A DNA stretch of 64,000 nt from Afipia sp049747295 (lineage in GTDB: Bacteria; Pseudomonadota; Alphaproteobacteria; Rhizobiales; Xanthobacteraceae): assembly GCF_049747295.1 (NCBI RefSeq), contig NZ_JBMHJM010000001.1, forward strand, positions 3,038,001 to 3,102,000, in the 5' to 3' direction. Every line of letters begins with the position of its first letter. Positions within the stretch are counted from its first letter, which is position 1. Below, piece after piece: positions 19,263-27,616 of the stretch. The notes under the pieces were generated by a model. It made no database searches, had not been told where the DNA came from, and saw only the letters and a program-made list of their open reading frames with translations. A program made the translations under genes and the position numbers.

Positions 19263-19955
19263 ATGCTGGATGGGGCAAGTGCCTGGCAACTGATCATGAG
19301 CGGCGATGCGACGTTGTTCGCCATCGTGCGATTGTCGCTGGCCATCAGCCTGTCCGCGGTCGCGCTGGCGGCGGTGATCGGCTTGCCGCTCGGTGCGTTG
19401 CTGGCACTGATGCGCTTCCCCGGGCGGAACGCGATCGTGGTGCTCGTCAACGCTTTCATGGGGCTGCCGCCCGTTGTGGTCGGGCTTGCGGTCTACCTCC
19501 TGCTGTCGCGCTCCGGGCCGCTTGGCGAATTTGGCATCCTGTTCACGCCGGGCGCGATGGTGATCGCACAGGCGGTCTTGATCGTGCCGATCATCGCAGC
19601 GCTGACGCGCCAAACAATCGAGGATCTGTGGACCGAATATCGCGACGAATTGTCGGCGATGGATGTCGGGCCGTTCGGCCGCATCACGACGCTGCTGTGG
19701 GACGCGCGCTTTAGTCTGCTGACCGCACTGCTTGCCGGGTTTGGGCGAGCGGCGGCGGAAGTTGGCGCGGTCATGATTGTCGGCGGCAATATCGACGGCT
19801 TCACCCGCACCATGACGACGGCGATTGCGCTGGAAACGTCAAAAGGAAATCTGCCGCTCGCGCTCGGCCTCGGCCTGATCCTTGTGACAATCGTGCTTGC
19901 GATCAACGCGGCGGCATGGGGCGCACGCGTCTGGTCCGAACGGCAAGCGGGATGA
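19263..19955 (+). CDS. tupB: Tungstate-type ABC transporter, permease
   Basis: A 230-residue permease with about five or six membrane helices and the EAA-like loop RDELSAMDVGPFGRITTLLWDA, which contacts the ATPase. GGNIDGFTRTMTTAIALETSKGN is characteristic of the TupB branch. It imports tungstate (or molybdate) delivered by TupA. The ATG at 19263 has GGAGG at 19252-19256; an in-frame ATG at 19248 lacks a ribosome site. Its stop overlaps the tupC start (ATGA). With tupC and tupA it forms an operon in the order B-C-A. Confidence 0.9.
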   Translation: MLDGASAWQLIMSGDATLFAIVRLSLAISLSAVALAAVIGLPLGALLALMRFPGRNAIVVLVNAFMGLPPVVVGLAVYLLLSRSGPLGEFGILFTPGAMVIAQAVLIVPIIAALTRQTIEDLWTEYRDELSAMDVGPFGRITTLLWDARFSLLTALLAGFGRAAAEVGAVMIVGGNIDGFTRTMTTAIALETSKGNLPLALGLGLILVTIVLAINAAAWGARVWSERQAG

Positions 19956-20680
19956 CGATGCGGGCGCCGGAAACCGATCTTCCCATTGTCTTCGATCGTG
20001 TCTCAGTGCGCGCCGGGTCGACGACCATCCTCGACCGTCTCTCGCTGACTTTGACATCCGGTGCTCCGACGCTTGTCGTCGGCCCGAACGGCGCGGGCAA
20101 AAGCACGTTGTTGCGCCTATGCATGGGGCTGATCGCGCCGACCGAGGGCCGCATCACCTGGGGCGGCCGCACCGACGTCAAGCCCACCCGCCGCGCATTC
20201 GTCTTCCAGCGGCCGGTGATGCTGCGCCGGACGACTGCCGCCAACATCGCCTATGGGCTGACCCACGCAAATTATCCACGCGAAAAACTGGCGACGCGTA
20301 CGGCTGAACTGCTCGAACTTGTGGGCCTGTCAGGTCTGGCTCTGCGTCCTGCTCGTCGGCTGTCCGGCGGCGAACAGCAACGACTGGCGCTGGCGCGCGC
20401 TTTGGCGCGCGATCCCGAATTGCTTCTGCTCGATGAGCCGACTGCCAGTCTCGATCCCGCGGCGACGCGGAGTGTCGAGGAGATTGTTCGCAGCGCCGCG
20501 CAATCCGGCATCAAGATCGTGATGGCATCGCACGACCTTGGCCAGGTGCGGCGGCTTGCCGGCGACGTCGTGTTCATGGTGCGCGGCACGGTGCGCGAAC
20601 AGACGTCCGCTGACAATTTTCTGAAGAACCCGTCGACGCCGGAGGCCGCAGCCTTCGTGCGCGGCGATCTCGTTGTTTGA
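19952..20680 (+). CDS. tupC: Tungstate-type ABC transporter, ATP-binding protein
   Basis: A 242-residue ABC ATPase that powers TupB. Walker A is GPNGAGKST (44-52), the signature is LSGGEQQRLALARAL, Walker B is LLLLDEPTA, and the switch His is in VMASHDLGQ. The Q-loop reads FVFQRPVMLRR, as in molybdate/tungstate-class ATPases. It has no C-terminal MOP (oxyanion-sensing) domain, so control probably rests with the divergent HTH regulator. The ATG overlaps the tupB stop; a second ATG two codons later is possible. Confidence 0.9.
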   Translation: MTMRAPETDLPIVFDRVSVRAGSTTILDRLSLTLTSGAPTLVVGPNGAGKSTLLRLCMGLIAPTEGRITWGGRTDVKPTRRAFVFQRPVMLRRTTAANIAYGLTHANYPREKLATRTAELLELVGLSGLALRPARRLSGGEQQRLALARALARDPELLLLDEPTASLDPAATRSVEEIVRSAAQSGIKIVMASHDLGQVRRLAGDVVFMVRGTVREQTSADNFLKNPSTPEAAAFVRGDLVV

Positions 20681-20698
20681 ACTGAGAGGAAATACATC

Positions 20699-21535
20699 AT
20701 GAAACGCCATTTCGCTGCTTTTTCCGTTGCGCTTTCGCTCTTCGCGGCTGCGTTCGCAACACCGGCTTCTGCGCAGGACAAATCGATCGTCGTCGCGTCA
20801 ACCACATCGACACAGGACTCCGGCTTGTTCGGTCACATCCTGCCCTTGTTCAAGGCCAAGACCGGCATCGAGGTGAAGGTGATTGCGCAAGGCACCGGCC
20901 AGGCGCTGGACACCGCGCGCCGCGGCGATGCCGATGTCGTTTTCGTGCACGCCAAGCCGCAGGAAGAAAAGTTCGTCGCCGAAGGGCACGGCGTGAAGCG
21001 CTTCGATGTCATGTACAATGACTTCGTTCTCATCGGCCCGAAAAGCGATCCCGCGGGCGTCGCTGGATCGAAGGACATCGTCACCGCACTGAAAACCATT
21101 CAGGAAAAAGCACAGCCATTCGTCTCGCGCGGCGACAAATCCGGCACCCATGCGGCGGAACTTGCGCTGTGGAAGCAGGCGGGAATCGATATCGAGAAAG
21201 CCAAGGGCCCGTGGTACCGCGAGATCGGCCAGGGCATGGGTGCTGCACTCAACACGGCTGGTGCGATGAATGCCTATGTCCTTTCCGATCGTGGCACGTG
21301 GCTCTCCTTCAAGAACCCGGGCGATCTTGTGATCGCGGTCGAAGGCGACAGGCGGTTGTTCAATCAGTATGGCGTCATCCTCGTGAACCCGGAGAAGCAT
21401 CCTTCGGTCAAGAAGGACCTTGGCCAGACTTTTATCGACTGGTTGCTGTCATCCGAGGGACAGGCCGCCATCGCAGCCTATCAAGTCAACGGCAAGCAAC
21501 TGTTCTTTCCGAATGCCGAGAAAAAGGCGTCCTGA
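20699..21535 (+). CDS. tupA: Tungstate-type ABC transporter, periplasmic binding protein
   Basis: A 278-residue protein with a clean signal peptide (cut after ATPASA, near residue 25). The mature N-terminus carries IVVASTTSTQDSGL, matching the TupA oxyanion-binding loop rather than ModA. Other family blocks are KVIAQGTGQALDTARRGDADVVFVHA, SRGDKSGTHAAELALW and MNAYVLSDRGTW. It should capture tungstate with high affinity; selectivity over molybdate is inferred from the family. It is the last gene of tupBCA. AGAGGAAA precedes the ATG. Confidence 0.92.
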   Translation: MKRHFAAFSVALSLFAAAFATPASAQDKSIVVASTTSTQDSGLFGHILPLFKAKTGIEVKVIAQGTGQALDTARRGDADVVFVHAKPQEEKFVAEGHGVKRFDVMYNDFVLIGPKSDPAGVAGSKDIVTALKTIQEKAQPFVSRGDKSGTHAAELALWKQAGIDIEKAKGPWYREIGQGMGAALNTAGAMNAYVLSDRGTWLSFKNPGDLVIAVEGDRRLFNQYGVILVNPEKHPSVKKDLGQTFIDWLLSSEGQAAIAAYQVNGKQLFFPNAEKKAS

Positions 21536-21562
21536 GAAATCAGGCCGCGCAAAGCGACCAAC

Positions 21563-21868
21563 TTACTTTTTTGTTTCCGGCGGGCAGTCGGGCCGTGCTT
21601 CCATCGGCTTGCCATCACTCTGTACAGTCGGCGCGGCGGAACTGGCGTGTCCGCCGGCCGACGGCAGAATGGCGCTCTTTTCCATCGCGGTTGAAGTCCC
21701 GGTGGTCTTGTCGGCATTGCCGGTGGTGGTGGATGGCGCTGCTGTGTTGCAGCTTGTTTCGGTTTTGTCGCTGCTGGGCGAATTGGCGGCAGGCGCGTTC
21801 GTCTGTGCTAGCGACGGTGTTGCAGAGAGAGCGCCTGCACAGGCAGCCGCGAGAATTAGAAGACGCAT
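21563..21868 (-). CDS. Small exported hypothetical protein
   Basis: A 101-residue protein that I do not recognise. It has a signal peptide (MRLLILAAACAGALSATPSLAQ) and a low-complexity Ser/Thr/Ala-rich mature part with one Cys near the middle and one near the C-terminus. ATG 21868 has a GAGG ribosome site. It is convergent with tupA and separated from it by 27 bases. It is probably a real secreted protein; no function can be assigned. Confidence 0.65.
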   Translation of the reverse strand: MRLLILAAACAGALSATPSLAQTNAPAANSPSSDKTETSCNTAAPSTTTGNADKTTGTSTAMEKSAILPSAGGHASSAAPTVQSDGKPMEARPDCPPETKK

Positions 21869-22013
21869 GTCAACCTCTTGTCGGTTGAGAGGAGCGAGCA
21901 AAACATCCTCTTCAACGTCCTGCGATCGAGGCTGTTCCTGGAAACGAGGCTCCGGCGTGCCGGGAATGCGCCGGGACTGAGCGTCAAAATGACGCTGGTG
22001 GACCCTAGCGGTT

Positions 22014-22865
22014 TCACTCGATCACGATGCGGGGCGCGGGTCTGCTTGCGGCACCGGTGGTGACAGTCATCCAGAGCTGACGTGCGATATCGATGTAGCG
22101 CTTGGCATGAACACCTTCAGGGTCGATCGCAACGATCGGACGCCCGTCGTCCGTGGTTTGGCGAATCGCCATATCGAGCGGAATCTCCCCGAGGAAAGGA
22201 ATGCCCCGCTTCTCTGCCTCAAGCCGCGCGCCGCCGTGGCCGAAAATCGGTATAACGCGGTTGCAGGCCGGGCAGCAAAAGCTCGACATGTTTTCGATCA
22301 GCCCCAGCAGCGGCACGCTGACTTTCTTGAACATCTCGATGCCGCGGCGGGCGTCGATCAATGCGATGTCCTGCGGCGTCGAGACGATGACCGCGCCCGC
22401 AAGGGGTGTCTGCTGCGCCATCGTCAGTTGCGCGTCGCCGGTCCCCGGCGGCATGTCGACGACAAGAATGTCGAGGTCTTTCCAGGCGACCTCGCGCAGC
22501 ATCTGTGTGATCGCCGCAATGACCATCGGCCCGCGCCAGATCATCGCGCTGTCTTCCTCAACCAGAAATCCGATCGACATCAGCTGGACGCCGAAGCGCT
22601 CCATCGGCTCCAACATGCGCGGACCGATAAGGCGCGGCTTGCCACGCACGCCGAACATCTTCGGTTGCGAGGGGCCGTAAATGTCCGCATCGAGCAGCCC
22701 GACCTTCAATCCCATCGCGGCAAAGCCCAGCGCAAGATTGCACGATGTCGTCGACTTGCCGACACCGCCCTTGCCGGACGCCACGGCGATGACATGCCGG
22801 ATGCCGGGAATTCCCGCGGGCTTTGTCGACGCGGGTGTGCCGGGATGCGGGTGGGGAATGGACAA
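22014..22865 (-). CDS. mrp: Mrp/ApbC-family P-loop ATPase (short form)
   Basis: A 283-residue ATPase with the deviant Walker A SGKGGVGKST (30-39), DADIYGPSQPKMFG, VVDMPPGTGDAQL and the cluster motif C198-x-x-C201 in FCCPACN. Mrp proteins bind and transfer [4Fe-4S] clusters as dimers. It lacks the N-terminal DUF59 domain found in many Mrp proteins. The start is TTG at 22865 with AGGAG six bases upstream; no ATG fits. Lying next to an Fe-S-rich formate dehydrogenase locus, it may serve cluster assembly there, which is an inference. A DUF971 gene, often beside mrp, is at 35144. Confidence 0.92.
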   Translation of the reverse strand: MSIPHPHPGTPASTKPAGIPGIRHVIAVASGKGGVGKSTTSCNLALGFAAMGLKVGLLDADIYGPSQPKMFGVRGKPRLIGPRMLEPMERFGVQLMSIGFLVEEDSAMIWRGPMVIAAITQMLREVAWKDLDILVVDMPPGTGDAQLTMAQQTPLAGAVIVSTPQDIALIDARRGIEMFKKVSVPLLGLIENMSSFCCPACNRVIPIFGHGGARLEAEKRGIPFLGEIPLDMAIRQTTDDGRPIVAIDPEGVHAKRYIDIARQLWMTVTTGAASRPAPRIVIE

Positions 22866-22897
22866 GCAGATCTCCTGATCGCGCGTGCGCCGATGCG

Positions 22898-22975
22898 CTA
22901 GTGTGGCGGTTCTGAAGTCCGCATCATTCGTGCGGCGAGTCTGCAATGCGGACTTCAGAACCAAAGCCACACTAG
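22898..22975. repeat. Palindromic repeat element, copy 1 (78 bp, REP/MITE-like)
   Basis: Ends are CTAG. The outer arms (10 bp, CTAGTGTGGC / GCCACACTAG) and inner arms (17 bp, GGTTCTGAAGTCCGCAT and its complement) form one long hairpin with a 21-nt loop and a three-base AAA bulge on the right arm. It is homologous to copy 2, which lies in the opposite orientation 12 bases away. Confidence 0.9.
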
Positions 22976-22987
22976 AATAGTAACCTG

Positions 22988-23062
22988 CTAGAGTCCTTCG
23001 ATTCCGAAGTTCGCAAACGAACGAGCAGCGCAATGATGCGAACTTCGGAATCGGGACTCTAG
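22988..23062. repeat. Palindromic repeat element, copy 2 (75 bp, inverted relative to copy 1)
   Basis: Outer arms CTAGAGTCC / GGACTCTAG (9 bp), inner arms CGATTCCGAAGTTCGCA and its complement (17 bp), a 21-nt loop, and a TT bulge on the left arm. The reverse complement lines up with copy 1 from CTAG through the shared GCATCATT at the loop edge. Differences in the arms occur as paired changes that keep the stem. It overlaps the last codons of the Fe-S protein gene (stop at 23059-23061). Confidence 0.9.
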
Positions 23063-25098
23063 TGCGATCCGGACGGATCGTTCTTCTTGGCTTCGCGTGC
23101 GCGTAAGTAGTCCTCGGTCGACATCACGGGCGGGCGCTGTGGCGCTGTGTGCGGATCGAAACTCTCATTGACCACGGCTTCGACGCGGCAATCCGCACAC
23201 ATCTTGATGACATCCAGCCGCCGCGCGTTCGCACCCTGGAACATCCAGTGCTTGTCCTGCAGTTTCGATAGCACGCGTTCGATCGAACTTCGGGTTCCGA
23301 ACGGTGCGCCGCAGGCGATGCAATGGAAGGGCTCTTCTTCCTTGAGTACGCGTAGCGGCGCGTTCCAGGCCTGGAAATCGAAGCGCGGCTCTAGGGTGAT
23401 GACATCCTCCGGACATGTGGCCTCGCAAAGCCCGCACTGAACGCAAAGACTCTCCGTGAAGCGCAACATGGCGCGGTCGGGGTTGTCCGACAGCGCGTGT
23501 GTGGGACATGCGGTCACGCAGGCGTGGCAGAGCGTGCAGCCCTCGACGTTCAACTGCACAGTGCCAAACGGCGCACCGGGTGCCAGCGGGACGACGTCGA
23601 CAGGCGAGGGCGCGGCAAGATGCAACTCGCGGAATGTCGTCTCCAGCACACTCCGTTTGGCGCCGCGCGGAATAAAGCTCGCAGGGGTTTCAGTGGCGAT
23701 GCCTGCGGGCATGGCATCGAGGAGCGCGCGCAGTCGGTCGGGATCGTCGGTCTCGATCACGCGGACGATGCCTTCGCCGAAGCCGAGCGCTGCGACGATG
23801 GTTCCTGAAATCTGCGCGGCGCGATGAAGCCCGGCGGTTTCATGCCGGGGCCGCGACCGCATGAGCAGCGCAACGCCTGCGCCGCCATAGGCAAAGACGG
23901 CAGCGATGGCTTCCGGCCCGAGCTGCGTGACCTCGTTGACGCGGAGCGGCAGAACATTCGCCGGCAGCCCATCGCCGAACCGGGCGAGTGCATCAATCAG
24001 CGGTTCTCCGTGATCGCCGTCATGGAACAACACGACGGCACTTTCTCCGCCGGCCTTGCGGTATGTTTGCAGCAAGGTCCGCAACCGCCGCATCAACGCG
24101 TCGACGCTCGGCAGTGAATAGGACGCGGCGCCAGTCGGACAGACCGACGCGCATGATCCGCAGCCCGCGCACACGTTGGGATCGATGGCGACGGCATCGC
24201 CGTTTGGCGTGATCGCCCCCGTCGGACACAAATCGAGGCAGCGCGTGCAGCCGATGATATTGGAGCGGGAATGTGCGCAGAGCGAATCTTCAAAGTGGAT
24301 GAAGCGCGGCTTGTCGAAGGTGCCGACAAGATTGCTCGCATCTGCAATCGCGCGTTCTACGGCGGCTCGGTCGCGGGGATCGGCGCGCACATAACCGGGC
24401 CGCAATTCGTGGGCCGGAAACAGCGGCAGACCGCCGCTGAGGTCAAGAATGAGATCGCACGTCGAGGTCGCGCCGTTGTGAGCGGTTCCAAACAATAACT
24501 TGCTGCGGGAAGATGGCGAGGGAAGCGCATAATCGTCGATGGTGAGTTCGAATTTTCCGAGATATCCGCGCGCATTGCGGATCGTGCCTTTGAGTACCGG
24601 AAATTCATTGACCGCACGCGGCGTCACATCTTTGGGCTTGGTGAGAATGACCGTGATGTCGAGACGATCGGCGAGGCGCTTGGCCGCATCCACAGCCACA
24701 TCGTCGCAGCCGTAGATCAGCGCGACGCCGCCGCTTTCGAGCGTCACCAGCGAGATCGGAGGCATCTCTTCAGAGGCTGCTGCGATCAAGGCCGCGGCCT
24801 TTGGCCCTGCCGCTGCGGCATCTTTGGACCAGCCGCCGGTTTCGCGAATGTTGACGAAGGTGAGAGGAGTTTGAGGAAAATCTTCGGCGACTTCCTTGAA
24901 CAGTGGGGCTTCCTGCGTGCACGCCACCGTGATCTGCGCGCCCTCGGCCAATGCGGCCTTGAATTTATCGAGCTCCAGACCGCAAAGCTGGTTTGCCTGC
25001 GTCATGTTTGCCGCACAGCCGCGACCGATCGCCTGCACGTCGAGCGGCATGGTCTTTTCGCAACTGCAAATCAGAAGGCAGGACTTTGAGCCACTCAT
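23059..25098 (-). CDS. Large multi-[4Fe-4S] ferredoxin-type protein of the formate dehydrogenase locus
   Basis: A 679-residue soluble protein with four 4Fe-4S motifs in two pairs: C284-x2-C-x2/3-CP with C310-C320, and C521-C531 with C552-C562. Cys pairs at 593/596 and 634/637 look like a zinc or fifth-cluster site. The N-terminal part (about 1-260) has a CSC at 11-13 and resembles CoB-CoM heterodisulfide-reductase-like proteins. Genes of this type accompany the DUF3305/3306 formate dehydrogenase clusters in Rhodopseudomonas relatives; their role (electron transfer or maturation) is not established. The ATG at 25098 starts MSGSKSCLLIC; coding upstream of it is not supported. It is divergent from the accessory operon. 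Confidence 0.85.
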   Translation of the reverse strand: MSGSKSCLLICSCEKTMPLDVQAIGRGCAANMTQANQLCGLELDKFKAALAEGAQITVACTQEAPLFKEVAEDFPQTPLTFVNIRETGGWSKDAAAAGPKAAALIAAASEEMPPISLVTLESGGVALIYGCDDVAVDAAKRLADRLDITVILTKPKDVTPRAVNEFPVLKGTIRNARGYLGKFELTIDDYALPSPSSRSKLLFGTAHNGATSTCDLILDLSGGLPLFPAHELRPGYVRADPRDRAAVERAIADASNLVGTFDKPRFIHFEDSLCAHSRSNIIGCTRCLDLCPTGAITPNGDAVAIDPNVCAGCGSCASVCPTGAASYSLPSVDALMRRLRTLLQTYRKAGGESAVVLFHDGDHGEPLIDALARFGDGLPANVLPLRVNEVTQLGPEAIAAVFAYGGAGVALLMRSRPRHETAGLHRAAQISGTIVAALGFGEGIVRVIETDDPDRLRALLDAMPAGIATETPASFIPRGAKRSVLETTFRELHLAAPSPVDVVPLAPGAPFGTVQLNVEGCTLCHACVTACPTHALSDNPDRAMLRFTESLCVQCGLCEATCPEDVITLEPRFDFQAWNAPLRVLKEEEPFHCIACGAPFGTRSSIERVLSKLQDKHWMFQGANARRLDVIKMCADCRVEAVVNESFDPHTAPQRPPVMSTEDYLRAREAKKNDPSGSH

Positions 25099-25248
25099 GT
25101 TTGACGACCTTGAATTGTTTCCAAGCCGCGCAACAATCTCGCTGTTCATTACATGGTGCCGAATATGTGTTCCGTACAGGCACTCCGGCCACCTTGACCG
25201 AGAAAGCATAGACTGTCCAACTACAAAGGGTTGGAGAAAATTGGTCGG

Positions 25249-26016
25249 ATGATGAATTCGCGTCCCACCCACACACAGGAGCCGCTCGACCTGCCTCCGG
25301 GCTATACGCTCGTCGCGCTGCGCGAGCACGGTGACGCATTTGCTCATGGCTGCGACATTGCCGGGGAGGCCGGTGCCGGAACGCTGGTTTGGGTCCGTCG
25401 CTACGACCTCGTCGAGTTCGCCGTCGTGCTTGAGCCGGACGAGCCACTGGCGTCGGCGCGCCGCGCATTCTTTGCCGGAATGAATGCGACCACGGATGCC
25501 ATCGCGGCCCATTGCCCGCCCGAGCGTCAGGTGGAGTTTATCTGGCCGGATACAATCCTGTTCGATGGCGGCGTGCTGGGTGGCGCGCGGCTTGGCTGGC
25601 CGAAGGACTGTGGCGAGACAGAAGTGCCGGCATGGCTGGTGTTCGGCGTCATCCTGCGCGCGGCGGACATGGCGCATATTGAAGAAGCCGAGGCCGCGCG
25701 TGGAGTTGCGCTTCTGAACGAGGGTTTCGAGATGGTCGATACGGAGGCGATCATCGGCAGTTTTGCCCGCCATCTCATGACGGCATTCGATCAATGGAAT
25801 GAGCGCGGTTTCGATCCACTGGCGCGCGACTATCTGGAGAGGCTGTCCAAGGAGACCACTAACGAGCGGCGGCGTATCGATGTGAATGGTGATCTCCTCA
25901 AAACGACTGCGACGAATGGACCGCCAGTGCGGAACAGTCTTGTTGAGAGGCTCGCGAAGGTCGCGTGGTACGATCCTGTCAATCGAGCTCCGAAATTAGG
26001 GTGGAGCGGATCATGA
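25249..26016 (+). CDS. Biotin/lipoate-protein-ligase-like protein of the formate dehydrogenase locus
   Basis: A 255-residue protein resembling the catalytic fold of biotin/lipoate-protein ligases: DLVEFAVVLEPDEPLASARR, then FIWPDTILFDGGVLGGARLGWP and WLVFGVILRA. The usual Gly-rich biotinyl-AMP loop (GRGRxGR) is not evident, so ligase activity is doubtful. The C-terminus carries a second small domain (RRRIDVNGDLLKT). It opens a five-gene run and its stop overlaps the next ATG. I know the type as an accessory in FDH clusters with DUF3305/DUF3306; its function is unknown. The start could also be ATG 25252. Confidence 0.75.
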   Translation: MMNSRPTHTQEPLDLPPGYTLVALREHGDAFAHGCDIAGEAGAGTLVWVRRYDLVEFAVVLEPDEPLASARRAFFAGMNATTDAIAAHCPPERQVEFIWPDTILFDGGVLGGARLGWPKDCGETEVPAWLVFGVILRAADMAHIEEAEAARGVALLNEGFEMVDTEAIIGSFARHLMTAFDQWNERGFDPLARDYLERLSKETTNERRRIDVNGDLLKTTATNGPPVRNSLVERLAKVAWYDPVNRAPKLGWSGS

Positions 26017-26582
26017 AACTTCCGCGCGCGATTAGGCTCGATCCGTCGGACACGTTTGTGTTTGAGCGCGCTGCCGAGCCGGGCGAATGGGCCGTATCGG
26101 GCGCCTTTGTGTTCTGGAATTGCGATTTCGCCGCGCTCGGACAGAAGCAGCGCGTTGCGCTACGCTCCGGCTTTCTTGGTGTCGACAGCCTTGGGTGGTC
26201 CACGCTGGCTGTCGTCACCGATGCAACGGACGCTGAAAGGTCTGCTATCGTCGAACGGCTCGCCGCGCATCTGATCGCGAGATTCGGTGCGCCGAATATG
26301 GATGTTGCGCGTGCAGCGGCCGAAGACGAAGTCACCTTCGCGTCGTCGTTGTGCGATCATTCGCCGCAGACGATCTTGGCAGTGCAACGAACTGTTGAAG
26401 GTGGCGAAATCCGGGAGCGATTCCGCACGCTCAAGCCGCGGGCGATGGAGCCGGGTGGGGATCGATTGCACAGCCACGCCCCCGCCTTTACCTTTCATGA
26501 GGTCGAGGGCGATGAGCCAATCGAGGAGGTCGACCTTCTCGGGCTTCGCGACACCGGACATATCAAGGCGGACGGCACATGA
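26013..26582 (+). CDS. Uncharacterised formate dehydrogenase-locus protein (DUF6505-type)
   Basis: A 189-residue cytoplasmic protein beginning MKLPRAIRLDPSDTFVFERAAEPGEWAVSGAF. No catalytic motif is recognised. It is joined by ATGA overlaps to genes on both sides, implying translational coupling. The family label is from memory and should be treated as provisional. Conserved company with the lipoate-ligase-like protein, DUF3305 and DUF3306 suggests a shared role in formate dehydrogenase assembly, but this is inferred. Confidence 0.7.
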   Translation: MKLPRAIRLDPSDTFVFERAAEPGEWAVSGAFVFWNCDFAALGQKQRVALRSGFLGVDSLGWSTLAVVTDATDAERSAIVERLAAHLIARFGAPNMDVARAAAEDEVTFASSLCDHSPQTILAVQRTVEGGEIRERFRTLKPRAMEPGGDRLHSHAPAFTFHEVEGDEPIEEVDLLGLRDTGHIKADGT

Positions 26583-27592
26583 GAGAATTCTGGGTCGCCT
26601 CGGGTCACCATCTGACGCGCCGGACCAGCCACGGCGGGCTGACTGCGACGCCTGAACTGTTCATGGCGTATCTGGCGCGCCCGGAGTTGATGCCGCCTGA
26701 TGAGGCGTGCGATGCCGAGCGCAACCTGCATGCGAGCCTGCTGGCTGACCCGTTTCGTCCAGTTGCAAAGGCCGATATTGCCGCGCTTGCGGATGCCGAC
26801 GCGCGCGAGAACTGGACTTTCATGATGGCATTTCGTGACCGGATTCTAGCGGCTCCCTCGCTTGAAGCGGTGTATGTATCGCTCGCGCGCAACGGCGCCA
26901 GCGATGTGCCGCCAATTTTTCTCTCGCAACTGTGCCACCTTATCCTGCGTAATGCACTTGATGGGTGCGACGACCCCTATGTGCTGCGCGCCGCAGAACT
27001 GTTCTATCGCGCCCAGAGAGCTACGATTCACGAGGGCTCGCTGTTGTTGGCCGATGCCGAAGTCGTCGAGGCGCAGTACAACGCACAGCAAGATCTTCAT
27101 TCTTCGCCGCTGACCGCAATGCTGCATCCGCAAGCGTTCGGCGAAATGGACGTCATGGATGACGACAATGCCTGGACCTACTGGTCGCAGTCGGACGCCC
27201 ATGCAATGGTCATGAATATCGGCGGCAATCCCAAGGCGCGAGATGGGTTGAGCCGCGTGATCGAACGCTGGATTGCTCACCTTCTCGGCGTCGCCGTGAA
27301 GGTCGAATCGACGGCATCGATCGAGGATCGTGATTGGCGCTGGTTTGTCGGCCTCGACAGTGACGGCACCAGAATAGGCAATGCTTTGTGGAACGGCGAC
27401 GTCGCAGGGGCAGATGCTGCCGGAGGGATCGTTGCCCTGATGCGCCTGACCTTCGAAGATGCGCACATTGTCGATGAGCGCGTCGGAGCCAAGCCGATCT
27501 ATCTCATTCTGGCGATGGACACGGACAAGATGGTGCGGCTGAAGCCACAGAATCTTGTCGTCGGTTTGCCGCTCGCGGCGAATGTCGCATGA
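26579..27592 (+). CDS. Uncharacterised formate dehydrogenase-locus protein (DUF6352-type)
   Basis: A 337-residue soluble protein beginning MREFWVASGHHLTRR. Conserved-looking stretches are GLTATPELFMAYLARPELMPPDEAC and the central DDDNAWTYWSQSDAHAMVMN. No signal peptide or metal-binding cluster motif is seen. It contains several His and Asp residues but no known catalytic pattern. Its ATG overlaps the upstream TGA. The family number is recalled, not searched. It belongs to the compact accessory run before fdhA. Confidence 0.75.
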   Translation: MREFWVASGHHLTRRTSHGGLTATPELFMAYLARPELMPPDEACDAERNLHASLLADPFRPVAKADIAALADADARENWTFMMAFRDRILAAPSLEAVYVSLARNGASDVPPIFLSQLCHLILRNALDGCDDPYVLRAAELFYRAQRATIHEGSLLLADAEVVEAQYNAQQDLHSSPLTAMLHPQAFGEMDVMDDDNAWTYWSQSDAHAMVMNIGGNPKARDGLSRVIERWIAHLLGVAVKVESTASIEDRDWRWFVGLDSDGTRIGNALWNGDVAGADAAGGIVALMRLTFEDAHIVDERVGAKPIYLILAMDTDKMVRLKPQNLVVGLPLAANVA

Positions 27593-27616
27593 TTTGTTAG
27601 AAACGGGAGGTCAACC

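Noticed and set aside
21980..21996. Small hairpin AGCGTCA-AAA-TGACGCT after mrp
   Set aside because: Only seven base pairs, with no T-run after it in the leftward direction. Could occur by chance.
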